Of a stretch of 64,000 nucleotides of DNA, positions 1-7,782 are shown piece by piece (the first letter of the stretch is position 1; each line of letters starts with the position of its first letter). Where the stretch lies: contig NZ_QGGV01000002.1 in NCBI RefSeq assembly GCF_003148765.1, forward strand, positions 62,001 through 126,000, given 5' to 3'. Origin of the DNA: Silicimonas algicola (lineage in GTDB: Bacteria; Pseudomonadota; Alphaproteobacteria; Rhodobacterales; Rhodobacteraceae). The position numbers and the translations under genes were made by a program. The notes beneath the pieces are model-generated. The model did not search any database. It saw only the letters and a program-made list of their open reading frames with translations, and was not told the DNA's origin.

Positions 1-440
1 AAGGTGCCCGGATCATGCGGGTTCGCGATGCAGAACTTGACGTCCGACATCTCGGTCTCGGCGATCGGCGCATACCATTCGTGCATCGCCTGAGCGCCGC
101 CGACGGCGTTGTTGGCGTGGAACGGGATCTCGACGAGGCTGTAGATCGGGAAGCGCCCGGCCTGGTAGCCGGGGTTGGTGTAGGTGATGTCGGCGATGCC
201 GTCGCGCGCCATGTCGTAATGGTCGGGCGCCGCGCCGAGTTGCTGCGCGGGGAAGACCTGCACGGCGATCCGGCCATCCGAGGCCTCGCTAAGGGACTGG
301 ATCCAGGGCTCGATGCCAAGGGTGTGGACGGGGTGCGTCGGCGGAAGCCAGTGCGAGAGGCGAAGCGTCACCTCCTGGGCCTGGGCCGTGCCGGTAATGC
401 AAAGGGTTGCGGCAATCGCCGCGATGGTGCGCGTGGACAT
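1..440 (-). CDS. TRAP transporter substrate-binding protein, DctP family (3' end outside window)
   Basis: Only the first ~146 codons are inside the window. The product begins with a Sec signal peptide (hydrophobic IAAIAATLCITGTAQA, cleavage near AQA/QE), then the start of a DctP-type periplasmic binding protein: LRLSHWLPPTHPVH, a region on the total substrate flux (GRIAVQVFPAQQLG) and a segment describing the ligand cleft (DGIADITYTNPGYQ). The ATG at 438-440 is preceded by GGGAGGA. It lies 96 nt downstream of the beta-keto acid cleavage gene on the same strand, so it probably belongs to the same operon and would capture that pathway's substrate, a carboxylate. The permease genes would lie to the left of the window. 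The family is clear; the ligand is inferred. Confidence 0.85.
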   Translation of the reverse strand, partial: MSTRTIAAIAATLCITGTAQAQEVTLRLSHWLPPTHPVHTLGIEPWIQSLSEASDGRIAVQVFPAQQLGAAPDHYDMARDGIADITYTNPGYQAGRFPIYSLVEIPFHANNAVGGAQAMHEWYAPIAETEMSDVKFCIANPHDPGT

Positions 441-536
441 GGGTGTCCTCCCTGAATGAGCGACTCGTGGCGGTCGTTTACCGGGTCAACAATGACCGAG
501 GATAACCTTCCCGGCAAGACGGCGGTTTTCCCCCGG

Positions 537-1454
537 TTACCGCGACACGGGCGAGCGCTTGGTGAGGCCGAGCGTCTGGCGGACCTCGGTGGGTCCGATG
601 ACGCGGGCGCCCATGTTCTCGACGATCGTCACCGCGCGCTCGACCAGTTGCGCGTTGGTCGCCAGGACGCCCTTGTCGAGGAAGAGGTTGTCCTCCAGCC
701 CCACGCGCACGTTGCCGCCCGCCAGCACTGCCGCCGCGACGTAGGGCATCTGGTCCCGGCCCAGGCTGAAGGCCGACCAGGCCCAGTCCTCGGGGATCGC
801 GTTCACCATTGCGAGGAAGGTGTTGAGGTCGCTTGGCGCGCCCCAGGGCACACCCATGCAAAGCTGGACGAGCGCGGGCGAAGCAAGGGTGCCCTCGCGT
901 ACCAGTTCCTTGGCGAACCAGAGGTGGCCGGTGTCGAACGCCTCGATCTCGGGCTTGACGCCGAGGTCGGTCATCATCCGTCCCATGGCGCGCAGCATCC
1001 CGGGCGTGTTGGTCATCACGTAGTCGGCCTCGGCGAAGTTCATCGTGCCGCAGTCGAGGGTGCAGATCTCGGGCAGGCAGTCTGCGACATGCGCCATGCG
1101 GTCGGCGGCCCCGCCCATGTCCGTCGCGGCCTCGTTCAGCGGAAAGGGAGCCTCGGGCGGGCCGAACACCATGTCGCCGCCCATGCCCGCCGTCAGGTTC
1201 AGGATCACGTCGACCTCGGCGTCGCGGATGCGGTCCGTCACCTCGCGGTACAACTCGACCCTGCGGGAGGGCCTGCCCGTGTCGGGGTCCCGGACATGGC
1301 AGTGGACGATGGCGGCCCCTGCACGCGCCGCGTCGATGGCCGAGGCGGCGATCTGTTCGGGGCTGCGGGGGACGTGCGGGCTACGGTCCTGCGTGCCCCC
1401 CGAGCCGGTCACGGCGCAGGTGATGAAGACCTTGCGGTTCATGGTCAGCGGCAT
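537..1454 (-). CDS. Beta-keto acid cleavage enzyme (BKACE, DUF849); candidate 3-dehydrocarnitine cleavage enzyme
   Basis: This 305-residue protein has the DUF849/BKACE signature: an early ITCAVTGSGG strand, the metal-ligand motif VHCHVRDP (His-X-His), NLTAGMGGD, the EIEAFDTGH strand and the late GNVRVGLEDN motif. Family members condense a beta-keto acid with acetyl-CoA and release acetoacetate plus a new CoA ester, using Zn. The neighbouring caiD-type gene suggests 3-dehydrocarnitine as substrate (products glycine betaine and an acetoacetyl group), but the family also includes 3-keto-5-aminohexanoate cleavage enzymes. The ATG at 1454 is chosen over an upstream in-frame ATG (1493) because AAAGGACG lies just before it and it follows the caiD stop by 1 nt. 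Family certain, substrate inferred. Confidence 0.9.
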   Translation of the reverse strand: MPLTMNRKVFITCAVTGSGGTQDRSPHVPRSPEQIAASAIDAARAGAAIVHCHVRDPDTGRPSRRVELYREVTDRIRDAEVDVILNLTAGMGGDMVFGPPEAPFPLNEAATDMGGAADRMAHVADCLPEICTLDCGTMNFAEADYVMTNTPGMLRAMGRMMTDLGVKPEIEAFDTGHLWFAKELVREGTLASPALVQLCMGVPWGAPSDLNTFLAMVNAIPEDWAWSAFSLGRDQMPYVAAAVLAGGNVRVGLEDNLFLDKGVLATNAQLVERAVTIVENMGARVIGPTEVRQTLGLTKRSPVSR

Positions 1455-1455
1455 G

Positions 1456-2241
1456 TCATCGTCCTTTCCAGACGGGGTCGCGTTTCTCGGCAAAGGCGCG
1501 GGCGCCTTCCTTCTGGTCGTCCGAACGGTACAGCCTCTCGACCGTGGCGAACTGGCTCTTGGTAATCCGGTTCATGGCGTCCTGGAACGTCATCGCCTCG
1601 GCCTCGCGCACGATCTCCTTGATCGCGGCCTGGACGAGGGGCGGGCCGGCTGCAAGCTGGTCGGCCAGCGCGCGGGCCTCGGCCATCAGGTCGGCGGCGG
1701 GAAGGATGCGGTTGACAAGCCCCCACCGCGCCGCCTCCTCGGCGTCGAGCCAGCGGCCGGTCAGCAGCATCTCCATCGCGATGTGATAGGGGATGCGCTT
1801 CGGCAGCTTGACCGAGGCTGCGTCCGCGACGGTGCCCGAACGGATTTCCGGGAGGGCGAAGGTCGCGTGTTCGGCGGCGAGGATCAGGTCGGCCGACAAC
1901 GCCAGCTCCAGACCGCCGCCGCAGCAGATGCCGTTCACGGCGGCGATGACGGGCTTGTTGAGGCCGCGCAACTCCTGCAGCCCGCCGAAACCGCCCTTGC
2001 CGTAGTCGCCATCGACCGCATCGCCCGAAGCCGCCGCCTTCAGGTCCCAGCCGGGGCAGAAGAACTTCGCGCCCGACCCGGTCAGGATCGCCACGCGCAG
2101 GTCGGGGTCGTCGCGGAAGCCGGTGAAGGTATCGCCCATGATCCGGCTCGTGGCGAGGTCGATGGCGTTCGCGGGCGGCCGGTCGAGCGTGACCTCGAGG
2201 ATAGTGCCCCGGCGTTCGGTCTTGACGGGCGTGTCGGTCAT
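1456..2241 (-). CDS. caiD: Crotonobetainyl-CoA hydratase / carnitinyl-CoA dehydratase (crotonase family)
   Basis: This 261-residue crotonase closely follows E. coli CaiD as I remember it: the N-terminal ILEVTLDRPPANAID, the oxyanion-hole segment PGWDLKAAA, the KPVIAAVNG strand, and a C-terminus ending AFAEKRDPVWKGR that matches CaiD almost residue for residue. CaiD adds water to crotonobetainyl-CoA to give L-carnitinyl-CoA, or the reverse. It sits between an acyl-CoA ligase (stop 2243, 1-nt gap) and a BKACE gene, so hydration between acyl-CoA dehydrogenation and later cleavage of dehydrocarnitine makes sense. The usual second acid/base Glu region reads DAASVKLPK, so active-site residues differ in detail from general enoyl-CoA hydratases. 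A carnitine-type substrate is inferred from similarity and context. Confidence 0.87.
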   Translation of the reverse strand: MTDTPVKTERRGTILEVTLDRPPANAIDLATSRIMGDTFTGFRDDPDLRVAILTGSGAKFFCPGWDLKAAASGDAVDGDYGKGGFGGLQELRGLNKPVIAAVNGICCGGGLELALSADLILAAEHATFALPEIRSGTVADAASVKLPKRIPYHIAMEMLLTGRWLDAEEAARWGLVNRILPAADLMAEARALADQLAAGPPLVQAAIKEIVREAEAMTFQDAMNRITKSQFATVERLYRSDDQKEGARAFAEKRDPVWKGR

Positions 2242-2242
2242 C

Positions 2243-4270
2243 TCAGTCCTCCGTACGGATCAGGGCGTCCGCCGCGACGGCGCACGAGGGGCCGCAGATC
2301 AGCGGGTTGATTTCGACTTCCTGCGGGCGCGCGGCCTCGACGTAGGACTGCACCGCCATGACCGCGTCGAGGACGGCGTCGATGTCGGCAGCGGGACGGC
2401 CTCGGAAACCGTGCAGGAGGGGGGCCATGCGCAAGCGGTCGAGCGCCGCGCACACCGACGCGCGGCTTGCGGGGACAAGGAGCGACGTGCGGTCGTCGAT
2501 CAACTCGGCCAGGGTACCGCCTGCGGCGAGCGTCAGGACGTAGCCATGCGCCGGGTCCGAGACGACGCCGACGAGAAGCTCGGCCACGCCGTCCGTCACC
2601 ATCCGCTCGACGAGGAAGCCCGAGGCGGGCATGGCGGTCGCGGCATCGAGGACGGCCTTTGCATCCGTCAGGGCAACGGCCACCGCGCCCGCTTCGGTCT
2701 TGTGGGCGATGCCGCGTCCCTTCAGCACGACCGGAAAGCCGAGACGTGTGGCGGCTTCGGCGGCGGCCTCCGCTGTGTCGGCCAGGTCGGAGGCGGGCAC
2801 ATGCAGACCGTGTTTCGCAAGGCGCGCCTTCGCCTCGACCTCGTCCAGCACGACGCCCGGCGCGGCAGGCGGCGGCATGAGGAGAGGAACCGCATCGCCG
2901 CGCGTCTGGCCGAGCGTTGCGGCGATGGACATGGCGGCGATGGCCTCGTCGAGACCGCAGAAGGGAACGATGCCCGACGCCATGAGCCGGATCGCATAAG
3001 CCTCGGGCATCGTCTCCTTCAGCGATGCGACGATGGCCATGGGCTTGCCTGTCGTGGTCTTGGCGCGCGCCACGGCGGCGATTACCGGCTCCCAGGCCGA
3101 GGCGTCGCAGCGCTCGAGGCGGGGGAAGTCGAGGACGACCATGCCCATCCCCAGATCGCCCTGCATCATCGCGGTAAAGCAGGCGCTCAGCGCCGCCTCG
3201 TCGCCCCAGATGTAGGTGTGATAGTCGAGCGGGTTCGCCAGCGCGACCTTCGGTCCGAGGGCCGTTCTCAGGCCGGCCGCCTGCGTGGCGTCGAGGGGCG
3301 GAAACGCGAGGCCTGTGCCTTGGGCCGTGTCCGCAACGAGGCTCGCCTCGCCGCCCGAGCACGACATCGACGCGATGCGGTTCGAGGGCAGGGGCCCCGC
3401 GACATGGAGAAGCTTCAGCGTTTCGAGCAGGACGGGCAGGGACCGCGCCCGTCCGAACCCGAGCCGGGCGAGAAGCGCCTCGGCGCCCGCGTCGCTGCCG
3501 GCGAGCGAGGCGGTGTGCGAGACGGTCGCGGCCCGCGCCTGGTCAGAGCGCCCGACCTTGAGGACGACGACCGGCTTGCCGAGGTCGCGCGCCTCGCCGG
3601 CCAGCGCCTCGACGCCGCGCAGGTCGTCGAAGCCTTCGACATGCAGGCCGAGCGCCGTAACCCGTTCGTCGCGGATCAGGGCGCGGGCGATGGAGGAAAC
3701 GCCGGTCTGGGCCTGGTTTCCGGCGGTCACGACGTAGGCCAGCGGCAGGCCCCGGTCCTGCATCGTCAGGTTGATGGCGATGTTCGACGACTGGGTGACC
3801 AGCGCCACGCCGCTCTCGACGCGCACGCCGCCGTGCTGGTCCGGCCAGAGCGCCGCGCCGTCGAGGTAGTTGAGGAAGCCGTAGCAGTTCGGCCCGAGGA
3901 TCGTCATGTCGCCGGCCGCCGCGAGGAGTTCGTCCTGCAGCGTGGCTCCGTCTCCGGTCTCGGCCTCCGCCTCGCGGAAGCCCGAGGCGAAGCAGACAGC
4001 GCCGCCCGCGCCCAAGGCCGCAAGCGCGCGCACGGCTACGACCGTGTCCTGGCGGTTGATGCCGACAAAGGCGGCGTCGGGGATGCCCGGCAGAAGGTCG
4101 ATGGCGGGGACGGTTGGCAGCCCGCAGACCTCGGGTTTCGTCGGATGGACGGGCCAGATCTCCCCCGAGAACCCGATCCGGCGGCACTGGTCGATCACGT
4201 TCGCACACCATGCCCCGCCGCCGATCACGGCGATGGAGCGTGGGCGCAGAAGGCGGTCGAGACCGGCCAT
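2243..4270 (-). CDS. NDP-forming acyl-CoA synthetase (ACD superfamily, single chain)
   Basis: This 675-residue fused enzyme has, in order, a CoA-binding Rossmann domain (IAVIGGG near residue 15), succinyl-CoA-ligase-like domains with the phospho-histidine motif VSHTASLAGSD (His about 252), and a C-terminal ATP-grasp domain beginning near residue 470 (GFPVVLKGRGIAHKTEAG). It would activate a carboxylate to its CoA ester with ATP, releasing ADP and phosphate. The operon position between an acyl-CoA dehydrogenase and CaiD suggests gamma-butyrobetaine or carnitine as substrate, where better-known systems use AMP-forming CaiC-type ligases. ATG 4270 overlaps the upstream stop (TGATG); a GTG one codon earlier is also possible. 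Confidence 0.88.
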   Translation of the reverse strand: MAGLDRLLRPRSIAVIGGGAWCANVIDQCRRIGFSGEIWPVHPTKPEVCGLPTVPAIDLLPGIPDAAFVGINRQDTVVAVRALAALGAGGAVCFASGFREAEAETGDGATLQDELLAAAGDMTILGPNCYGFLNYLDGAALWPDQHGGVRVESGVALVTQSSNIAINLTMQDRGLPLAYVVTAGNQAQTGVSSIARALIRDERVTALGLHVEGFDDLRGVEALAGEARDLGKPVVVLKVGRSDQARAATVSHTASLAGSDAGAEALLARLGFGRARSLPVLLETLKLLHVAGPLPSNRIASMSCSGGEASLVADTAQGTGLAFPPLDATQAAGLRTALGPKVALANPLDYHTYIWGDEAALSACFTAMMQGDLGMGMVVLDFPRLERCDASAWEPVIAAVARAKTTTGKPMAIVASLKETMPEAYAIRLMASGIVPFCGLDEAIAAMSIAATLGQTRGDAVPLLMPPPAAPGVVLDEVEAKARLAKHGLHVPASDLADTAEAAAEAATRLGFPVVLKGRGIAHKTEAGAVAVALTDAKAVLDAATAMPASGFLVERMVTDGVAELLVGVVSDPAHGYVLTLAAGGTLAELIDDRTSLLVPASRASVCAALDRLRMAPLLHGFRGRPAADIDAVLDAVMAVQSYVEAARPQEVEINPLICGPSCAVAADALIRTED

Positions 4271-5430
4271 CACGCGCCGAGCGGCCGGAGCAGGTCGCGC
4301 GAGATGATGTGGCGCTGGATCTCGGAGGTGCCGTCCCAGATCCGCTCAACGCGGGCGTCGCGCCAGAAGCGTTCCATCGGCAGGTCGTCCATCAGCCCCA
4401 TGCCGCCGAAGATCTGCAGGCTCGCATCCGTCACCCGCGCCAGCATCTCGGAGGCGTAGAGCTTGGCGCTGGAGATCTCGCGGTTCGAGGGCAGTCCCTC
4501 GTCCACGCGCCAGGCAGCCGAAAGGGTCAGCCAGTCGGCGGCGTCGATCTCGGTGACCATGTCGGCGAGCGGGAAGCCCACGCCCTGGAAGCGGCCGATG
4601 GGCTGGCCGAACTGATGGCGTTCGGCGGCATACTTCAGCGCCAGGTCGAAGCAGCGCCGCGCACGTCCGACGCAGAAGGCGGCGACGGTCAGGCGCGTGC
4701 CGTGCAGCCAGTCGTTCATCACGTCGAAGCCGCCGTCGACCACGCCCAGAACCTGCGCGTCAGGCAGGCGGCAGTCGTCGAAGGTCAGGATCGAATTCGG
4801 GTAGCCGCGGTGACTGACGGAGGCATAGCCCGGCCGGATGGCAAAACCGGGCGTGCCTCGGTCGACGAGGAAAGCGGTCAGACGCTTCTTCGGGCCTTTG
4901 GCTGTCTCGTCCACGCCTGTCGCGGCAAAGACGGTCACGAAATCAGCGTGTTCCGCACCGGAGATGAAGTGCTTCGTGCCGTTCAGGACCCAGTCGCCAC
5001 CCTGCCGGACAGCGGTGCATTTCATGCCGCGCACATCCGAGCCCGCATCGGGTTCGGTCATGGCGAGGGCGTCCAGCTTCTCGCCCCTGACAGCGGGCAG
5101 GAGGTACTTCTCGCGCTGCGCGCCCTCGCAGGCCATGAGTATGTTCTGCGGACGACCGAAGAAGTGAACGAGCGCCATCGAGCCTCGGCCCAGTTCGCGC
5201 TCGACCAGCGTGAAGTCGAGATGCGACAGTCCCGCCCCGCCGACCTCCTCGGGGAAGTTGCAGGCGTAGAATCCGAGCGCGATGCACTTCCGCCTGATCT
5301 CGTCGCCAAGCTCCTGCGGGACGTGCCCCAGACGCTCGACCTCGGCCTCATGGGGCTGGATCTCGGTCTCGACGAAGCTGCGGACGGTGGAGACGATCAT
5401 CTCCTGCTCGCCGGTCAATCCGAAGTGCAT
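4270..5430 (-). CDS. Acyl-CoA dehydrogenase (candidate gamma-butyrobetainyl-CoA dehydrogenase)
   Basis: This 386-residue flavoprotein has the full acyl-CoA dehydrogenase layout: N-terminal helical domain, the FAD/substrate motif AMTEPDAGSDVRG, GTKHFISGAEHAD, the helix with RHQFGQPIG, and the C-terminal FGGMGLMDDLP and ERIWDGTSEIQRH. Short- and medium-chain relatives carry a catalytic Glu in the last motif (Y-E-G-T); here the aligned residue is Asp (about 366). Asp occurs there in some ACAD10/11-like enzymes. Its place upstream of the ligase and caiD suggests oxidation of gamma-butyrobetainyl-CoA to crotonobetainyl-CoA, with electrons passing to ETF. Fold certain, substrate inferred. Confidence 0.9.
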   Translation of the reverse strand: MHFGLTGEQEMIVSTVRSFVETEIQPHEAEVERLGHVPQELGDEIRRKCIALGFYACNFPEEVGGAGLSHLDFTLVERELGRGSMALVHFFGRPQNILMACEGAQREKYLLPAVRGEKLDALAMTEPDAGSDVRGMKCTAVRQGGDWVLNGTKHFISGAEHADFVTVFAATGVDETAKGPKKRLTAFLVDRGTPGFAIRPGYASVSHRGYPNSILTFDDCRLPDAQVLGVVDGGFDVMNDWLHGTRLTVAAFCVGRARRCFDLALKYAAERHQFGQPIGRFQGVGFPLADMVTEIDAADWLTLSAAWRVDEGLPSNREISSAKLYASEMLARVTDASLQIFGGMGLMDDLPMERFWRDARVERIWDGTSEIQRHIISRDLLRPLGA

Positions 5431-5505
5431 GGCGCCCCCTCCGCGGTCTTCGTGATGTGTAGCGCCCGGCGGGTCGGCGCGCGACGGGTTTTCGCGGGTG
5501 CGCCT

Positions 5506-6579
5506 TCAGGCCGTGACGCCCGACGCGACCGCCTCGGCAAAGGCCCGCGTGCCGGAGGTGCCGCCAATGTCGCGGGTGCGCAGGGCCGGAGTCGAAAGCG
5601 CGGCCTCGAGGCTCGCGTCGATGGCGCGGGCGGCATCAAGGAGGGCGGCGTCGCCCTCGCGCTGACCCATCCAGGCTAGCAGCATCGCCGCCGAGGCAAT
5701 GAGGGAGGCGGGGTTCGCCACATCCTTGCCCGCGATATCCGGCGCCGAGCCGTGCTGCGCCTGGGCCATCGCGGCCGTCTCGCCCGCGTTCAGTGACGCG
5801 GCGAGGCCGAGGCTGCCCGCCAGTTCCGACGCCAGGTCGGACAGGATGTCGCCGAACATGTTGGTCGTGACGATCACGTCGAAGCGGTCGGGCGCGCGGA
5901 CGAGGTGGGCGCACATCGCGTCGACAAGTTCCTCGTCGTAGCGCACCTCGGGATGCTCGGCGGCGATCGTGCGGCAGCATTCGAGGAACAGCCCGTCGCT
6001 GATCCGCATGACGTTGGCCTTGTGGACGGCGGTGACGTGCTTTCCGCGCGTCTCTGCCAGCGCGAAGGCCTCGCGCGCGATCCGCATCGAGGCGTGGCGC
6101 GTGATGCGGCGGAAGGCGAGCGAGACGTCGGCGGTCACCATGATCTCGCGCGGTCCGGTGTGAAGGTTGCGGTCGGCGTAGAAGCCCTCGGTGTTCTCGC
6201 GCACGATGACGAGGTCGAGCGGCACGCCTGCGCGCGGCGGGATGCCGGCGCGGCTGCGCGCCGGGCGGATGTTGGCGAAGAGGTCGAGCCGCTTGCGCAG
6301 TTCGCCGGACGGGTTCAGCCCGCCTTCGGCGCGCGGCGGATAGGCGTTGTGCGACACCGGGCCGAGGACGATGCCGTCGCAGGCGCATATCGCCTCGAAG
6401 GCGCTGTCGGGGAAGGTGCTGCCGGCGGCCTTCAGCGCGGGAAAGCCGACCTCGATGGTGCGGAACGACAGGCCGAGGCCGAAGGTCGTCGAGGCGGTCT
6501 CGAGGACGAGACGCGTCGCTTCCGCGATCTCGGGCCCGATGCCGTCACCGGGCAGAAGGGCGATGGGTCTTTCGGGCAT
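5506..6579 (-). CDS. Isocitrate/isopropylmalate dehydrogenase-family beta-decarboxylating dehydrogenase (tartrate/D-malate dehydrogenase-like)
   Basis: The product (357 residues) belongs to the beta-decarboxylating dehydrogenase family: LLPGDGIGPEI at the N-terminus, VRENTEGFYADR with the conserved Tyr, the lysine segment VHKANVMR, the metal-binding aspartates in FGDILSDLASE, and HGSAPDIAGKDVANP near the C-terminus. It oxidises a 2-hydroxy acid with a neighbouring carboxylate (isopropylmalate, isocitrate, D-malate or tartrate type) using NAD(P)+ and Mn/Mg. A leuB role is unlikely outside a leu operon. The ATG at 6579 follows GGAGGAGACGT; an 80-codon upstream extension lacks coding character. 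It is first in the minus-strand catabolic operon, 75 nt before the acyl-CoA dehydrogenase. Exact substrate unknown. Confidence 0.85.
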   Translation of the reverse strand: MPERPIALLPGDGIGPEIAEATRLVLETASTTFGLGLSFRTIEVGFPALKAAGSTFPDSAFEAICACDGIVLGPVSHNAYPPRAEGGLNPSGELRKRLDLFANIRPARSRAGIPPRAGVPLDLVIVRENTEGFYADRNLHTGPREIMVTADVSLAFRRITRHASMRIAREAFALAETRGKHVTAVHKANVMRISDGLFLECCRTIAAEHPEVRYDEELVDAMCAHLVRAPDRFDVIVTTNMFGDILSDLASELAGSLGLAASLNAGETAAMAQAQHGSAPDIAGKDVANPASLIASAAMLLAWMGQREGDAALLDAARAIDASLEAALSTPALRTRDIGGTSGTRAFAEAVASGVTA

Positions 6580-6703
6580 GACGTCTCCTCCGTTGTCGCC
6601 GGGGTAGCGGGGCGCGGGAGAGGATGCAAATGCAGAACTTCCCGTTGCGGCTGCGACGGGCCTCGGCCACCATGACGCGCAACCTGTCCCACCCGGTGAT
6701 CCC

Positions 6704-7741
6704 ATGAAATCCATCGTCATCCATGCGCCCAAGGATCTGAGGATCGAGGACCATGAGGTCCCGTCACCCGGACAGGGGCAGGTGCTGGTCCGTGTCGCCA
6801 CGGGCGGCATCTGCGGCACCGACCTGCACTATTATCATCACGGCGGCTTCGGCGCGGTGCGGCTGAAGGAGCCGATGATCCTCGGGCACGAGGTGTCGGG
6901 GCATGTCGAGGCGCTGGGCGAGGGTGTCACCGACCTGGCGACCGGCCAGCTTGTCGCCGTTTCGCCGTCGCGTCCCTGCCGGGCGTGCAAGTTCTGCTTC
7001 GAGGGAAAGCCGAACCATTGCCTCAACATGCGGTTCTATGGCTCGGCAATGCCGTTTCCCCATATCCAGGGGGCTTTCAGCGAATGGCTGATCGCCGAGG
7101 TGTCGCAATGCGCCGACGCGACCGGGCTGGCGAGCGGCGAAGCGGCGATGGCCGAGCCTCTGGCGGTCTGCCTTCATGCGACGCGGCGGGCGGGCGATCT
7201 CTTGGGCAAGCGCGTTCTCGTCACCGGCTGCGGCCCGATCGGGCTTCTGTGCATCCTCGCCGCCCGCCGCGCCGGAGCGGCCGAGATCGTGGCGACGGAC
7301 CTGACCGACTTCACGCTTGGCATGGCGAAGGCCAATGGCGCCGACCGGGTGGTCAACATGGCGAGCGAGCCGGAGGGCCTGGCTGCCTATTCGGCGGAGA
7401 AAGGATATTTCGACGTCCAGATGGAGTGCGCCGGATCTCCCGCCGCCGTCGCGGCGGGCATCGCCGCCCTGCGACCCGGCGCGGTCATCGTCCAGCTCGG
7501 TCTCGGCGGCGACATGCAACTCCCGGTCCAGGCGCTGACGCAGAAAGAGCTTCAACTCAGAGGGTCGTTCCGCTTCCACGAGGAGTTCGCCATAGGCGTC
7601 GAATTGATGCGGAAGGGCCTGATCGACGTGAAGCCGCTCATCACCCACACGGTGTCGCTGCCCGACGCCGAGGAGGGCTTCCGCCTCGCCACCGACCGCG
7701 GCCGGACGATGAAGGCGCAGATTGCGTTCGACCGGTCCTAG
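6704..7741 (+). CDS. idnD: L-idonate 5-dehydrogenase-like zinc alcohol dehydrogenase
   Basis: This 345-residue medium-chain dehydrogenase carries catalytic-zinc motifs (GGICGTDLHYYHHGG, GHEV), the four structural-zinc cysteines around residues 89-107 (PCRACKFCFEGKPNHC) and the nucleotide fold GCGPIG near residue 177. MRFYGSAMPFPH, the AEKGYFDV segment and LRGSFRF match E. coli IdnD better than sorbitol or threonine dehydrogenases, so L-idonate to 5-ketogluconate oxidation is the best guess. It is transcribed away from the beta-decarboxylating dehydrogenase, with 124 nt of shared divergent promoter region, and ends at a strong bidirectional hairpin. A related sugar-acid or polyol substrate remains possible. 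Confidence 0.8.
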   Translation: MKSIVIHAPKDLRIEDHEVPSPGQGQVLVRVATGGICGTDLHYYHHGGFGAVRLKEPMILGHEVSGHVEALGEGVTDLATGQLVAVSPSRPCRACKFCFEGKPNHCLNMRFYGSAMPFPHIQGAFSEWLIAEVSQCADATGLASGEAAMAEPLAVCLHATRRAGDLLGKRVLVTGCGPIGLLCILAARRAGAAEIVATDLTDFTLGMAKANGADRVVNMASEPEGLAAYSAEKGYFDVQMECAGSPAAVAAGIAALRPGAVIVQLGLGGDMQLPVQALTQKELQLRGSFRFHEEFAIGVELMRKGLIDVKPLITHTVSLPDAEEGFRLATDRGRTMKAQIAFDRS

Positions 7742-7744
7742 AGT

Positions 7745-7770
7745 CCGCCGCCGGTCGGTCCCGGCGGCGG
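7745..7770. terminator. Bidirectional hairpin terminator
   Basis: A perfect 10-bp inverted repeat (CCGCCGCCGG / CCGGCGGCGG) with a 6-nt loop lies between the convergent idnD-like and molybdenum-hydroxylase genes. No long T-run follows on either side, so it may also act as a 3'-end stabiliser. Confidence 0.7.
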
Positions 7771-7782
7771 GGTGATCTGCGG

